9,366 nucleotides of DNA from positions 1 to 9,366 of the forward strand of contig CAJUAT010000071.1 of assembly GCA_910584525.1 (NCBI GenBank), written 5' to 3'. Shown here piece after piece: positions 8,104 through 9,366 of the stretch. The DNA comes from an uncultured Muribaculaceae bacterium (lineage in GTDB: Bacteria > Bacteroidota > Bacteroidia > Bacteroidales > Muribaculaceae). Both the position numbers and the translations under genes were made by a program. Each line of letters starts with the position of its first letter. Position 1 is the first letter of the stretch. The notes under the pieces were generated by a model. It did not search any database. It was not told the origin of the DNA and worked only from the letters and a program-made list of their open reading frames with translations.

Positions 8104-8135
8104 TTTGGTGGAAAGAAAAAGAAGTATTAATTTTG
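8104..8135 (+). promoter_or_regulatory. Promoter of the tRNA-Lys gene
   Basis: TTTG at 8104-8107 and TAATTTTG at 8128-8135 are both perfect Bacteroidetes elements, 20 nt apart. The predicted start near 8141-8143 is about 30 nt upstream of the mature tRNA. The -33 region is duplicated: AAAAATTTGG occurs at 8087-8096 and 8099-8108, so a second TTTG lies 12 bp upstream. Confidence 0.75.
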
Positions 8136-8170
8136 CACTCGCAAAAGGGGATGACAATCCCCGCAAAGTT

Positions 8171-8243
8171 GACTCCGTGGCTCAGTTGGTAGAGCAAATG
8201 ACTCTTAATCATTGGGTCGTGGGTTCGAGCCCCACCGGGGTCA
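8171..8243 (+). tRNA. tRNA-Lys (anticodon CTT)
   Basis: A complete 73-nt cloverleaf. The acceptor GACTCCG (8171-8177) pairs with CGGGGTC (8236-8242) with one T-G pair. D arm is GCTC/GAGC. The anticodon stem AATGA/TCATT encloses the loop CTCTTAA, giving anticodon CTT, which reads AAG lysine codons. The variable loop is 5 nt and the T arm is GTGGG-TTCGAGC-CCCAC. Discriminator base A8243. CCA is not encoded (CTG follows), so it must be added after transcription. A perfect promoter precedes it and a terminator follows. The gene borders conjugative-element genes, consistent with a tRNA-associated integration site. Confidence 0.97.
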
Positions 8244-8270
8244 CTGAAGGGTCTATCAGACCGGTGAATT

Positions 8271-8307
8271 CCTCTGAAAATCATTGATTTTCAGAGGTTT
8301 TTCTTTT
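8271..8307 (+). terminator. Terminator of the tRNA-Lys transcript
   Basis: A perfect 12-bp stem (8271-8282 with 8286-8297, loop ATT) is followed by TTTTTCTTTTT. A smaller hairpin (GGTCT 8250-8254, AGACC 8258-8262) sits between it and the tRNA and may help 3'-end processing. Confidence 0.9.
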
Positions 8308-8550
8308 TACCCCTATCCCCGATCGGCGCAAAATATTGAAACTGCGGGTGTGCAAGAAGGTGGCAATAAAAATTGTACTATGTTTTGCCACCTCTAAAGG
8401 CTCTATTTCATTATTTTTCAATGATATACAATGGATGAGGCTGTCGGATGCCTGCCACCTTTCAAGGTGGCCGCAGGTGGCAAAGAATAATCCTGAATTT
8501 AATCAGAAACAGTCTTACGAAGCCTACGGAAACAGCCCTTGCCGCCATTT
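8308..8550. other. Gene-free junction between the tRNA unit and element genes
   Basis: No convincing protein gene. A plus-strand frame through 8336-8554 starts at TTG and has no recognisable features. The stretch holds the GGTGGC cluster and, near its right end, an imperfect repeat of GAAACAG (8506-8512 and 8529-8535, 23-bp period). Together with the cut-off PcfJ-like gene at 8551, this is the likely place of an element boundary or deletion join. Confidence 0.45.
8358..8482. repeat. Cluster of GGTGGC direct and inverted repeats
   Basis: Five copies of an AGGTGGCAA-like motif occur in 125 bp: AGGTGGCAA at 8358-8366 (+), TTGCCACCT at 8385-8393 (inverted), TGCCACCTT at 8453-8461 (inverted), AAGGTGGC at 8464-8471 (+) and AGGTGGCAAA at 8475-8484 (+). 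The third and fourth form an 8-bp perfect palindrome (8454-8461 with 8464-8471); the third can pair with the fifth instead. The two outer copies of the first pair are separated by an AT-rich 18 bp. The arrangement resembles recombinase arm sites or an operator cluster near an element end. Confidence 0.6.
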
Positions 8551-8817
8551 TTAGCTACATTTCTGCTGACACTTGCGTGTATAGGTTTCCTTGACTTTAA
8601 GTTTAGCCTTGCAGTTGGGGCAGGTGCATCTATCGACGGTTTCGTTCATCAGCCAAGAGTGTCCGCAGTCCATACAAGTGGTGCGACCTTTGGGCAGACG
8701 GAAGGCATAGTGGTTGATAGTGTTGGTGAACGCCCAACGGCGTGGGGCGGTCGGGAGTGGGCGAAGATGCCCACTCTGTGCCATTACCGCTTTTTCGTAT
8801 TTCGTTCTCGGTTTCAT
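8551..8817 (-). CDS. PcfJ-like zinc-ribbon protein, truncated N-terminal fragment
   Basis: The 88-aa product begins MKPRTKYEKAV, the characteristic N-terminus of PcfJ-like proteins encoded on Bacteroidales conjugative elements and plasmids. It then has a zinc ribbon, C48-x2-C51 and C66-x2-C69 (TCMDCGHSW, CTCPNCKAKLKVK). From memory of the family, full-length members continue for several hundred residues after KxCQQ; here the frame stops after KCQQKCS at TAG-rich sequence near 8551, so the rest appears lost by deletion or a junction. The ATG at 8817 lies 12 nt after the PcfK-like stop codon, as in a two-gene operon, and is preceded by the same ACGACT leader as that gene. Function is not established; PcfJ is named after enterococcal pCF10. 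Whether the fragment is made or functional is unknown. Confidence 0.72.
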   Translation of the reverse strand: MKPRTKYEKAVMAQSGHLRPLPTAPRRWAFTNTINHYAFRLPKGRTTCMDCGHSWLMNETVDRCTCPNCKAKLKVKETYTRKCQQKCS

Positions 8818-8829
8818 AGTCGTAATGTG

Positions 8830-9270
8830 TTAAAAGTCAAAAAGACTGGGTTGTGCGATTTGGGGATTGTTCTCGGTCGTTTTCTTCTCGGTGGTCTTGG
8901 GTCTGCGCATTTTAGCTATTTCCTCGTCACGGAGTTTGTTTATGGCGTCCTGCCGTGCCTGCTCCTTTTCCTCCTCGGTTAGTTCTACCGTATGGTTTAC
9001 TACCACTTGGCAGTTGGTGGCTATATTGCTTGCCTCGATTTCGGGTTCATCCCAAAAGTGCATAGCCCAGCCATAGATTTCATCGTCGGTAAAACCGCAA
9101 CATCCGCTTTTCTTGACCTCTCCGATGATATAGGCGCAACACTGTTCCATAGTCTTGGAGGGATTTGCCAGCCTTACCGCTACAAGAGGGTCGTTCTCAG
9201 CCCTTGCCATAAGATATTGGGCGATTGTGTCTTGGAACGCTTGTGTTCCTTTCATTGTGTTCATTGCCAT
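8830..9270 (-). CDS. PcfK-like conjugative-element protein
   Basis: A small soluble protein of the PcfK-like family, common on Bacteroidales conjugative elements; its role is not known. Recognisable parts are the helical N-terminus (AFQDTIAQYLMARAENDPL), MEQCCAYIIGEVKKSG, the CGFTDDEIYGWAMHFWDEPEIE core, NCQVVVNHTVELTEEEKEQAR, a charged helix, and the family's usual PSLFDF end. The open frame extends to a TTG at 9303, but I place the start at the ATG at 9268-9270 (146 aa). The sequence before it, ACATTTACGACTATG, is nearly identical to that before the PcfJ-like ATG. ATGs at 9264 and 9255 are also possible, and the last gives the family-like MKGTQAF start. No promoter was found between here and the window end, so it may be transcribed from further upstream. 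Confidence 0.85.
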   Translation of the reverse strand: MAMNTMKGTQAFQDTIAQYLMARAENDPLVAVRLANPSKTMEQCCAYIIGEVKKSGCCGFTDDEIYGWAMHFWDEPEIEASNIATNCQVVVNHTVELTEEEKEQARQDAINKLRDEEIAKMRRPKTTEKKTTENNPQIAQPSLFDF

Positions 9271-9366
9271 AGTCGTAAATGTTTTTAGAGTGTCGTAATC
9301 CAATAGATTATCGGGTCAAGCCGAAAAGCCGGTGCATTTGTTAAAATTGAAGATTAGAAATGTTAA

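Noticed and set aside
8066..8284. 72-aa minus-strand frame containing GGARTHDPMIKSHLLYQLSHG
   Set aside because: Antisense translation of the same tRNA; also a familiar false protein.
8078..8287. 69-aa plus-strand frame containing VAQLVEQMTLNHWVVGSSPTGVT
   Set aside because: This is the translation of the tRNA-Lys gene itself, a well-known spurious protein pattern.
8336..8554. 72-aa plus-strand frame in the gap after the tRNA
   Set aside because: TTG start, no recognisable domain, and it runs through the inverted-repeat cluster; better explained as non-coding.
8539..8982. 147-aa plus-strand frame opposite the PcfJ/PcfK-like genes
   Set aside because: It is antisense to two frames with clear family matches, and its own sequence has no recognisable features.
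9303..9303. TTG start for the PcfK-like gene
   Set aside because: It adds 11 residues not typical of the family, while the ATG at 9268-9270 has the same leader as the neighbouring gene.

Overview
The window looks like chromosomal DNA of a gut Bacteroidales bacterium, most likely from the Muribaculaceae/Bacteroidaceae range. Three things support this: exact or near-exact Bacteroidetes promoters (TTTG, about 19-20 nt, TAnnTTTG) upstream of genes; no Shine-Dalgarno sequences before the start codons; and the protein families themselves (secreted GH13 amylase with WPG starch-binding modules, BY-kinase fused to Wzz, PcfK/PcfJ-like proteins of Bacteroidales conjugative elements). The order assignment is solid; the family is an inference.

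Layout. 1-221: promoter and a roughly 120-nt leader. 222-3389 (+): 1055-aa secreted alpha-amylase-family enzyme, closed by a strong terminator (3423-3463). 3510-3581: promoter and leader. 3582-5987 (+): 801-aa polysaccharide chain-length regulator/tyrosine kinase. 6048-6083: terminator shared with the convergent gene. 6098-7798 (-): 566-aa lipoprotein with an OmpA-like domain and TPRs. 7799-8170: gene-free, holding the lipoprotein leader with about 17-bp tandem repeats and the tRNA promoter. 8171-8243 (+): tRNA-Lys(CTT), followed by a terminator at 8271-8307. 8308-8550: gene-free, with a cluster of GGTGGC direct and inverted repeats. 8551-8817 (-): N-terminal fragment of a PcfJ-like zinc-ribbon protein. 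8830-9270 (-): PcfK-like protein.

How the parts relate. The first three genes are separate transcription units of the core type: external starch or glycogen breakdown, control of surface polysaccharide export, and an envelope lipoprotein. Nothing in the sequence ties them into one pathway. The right end differs: two genes typical of conjugative elements, one apparently cut short, lie immediately downstream of a tRNA gene and appear lower in G+C by eye. I read this as one end, or a decayed remnant, of an integrated element that used the tRNA-Lys locus.

No CRISPR array, rRNA or transposase gene was seen. The parts I could not explain from known families are the repeat cluster at 8358-8482, the tandem repeats directly before the lipoprotein start, and the repeats in the amylase leader. 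None of these amounts to a demonstrated new system.
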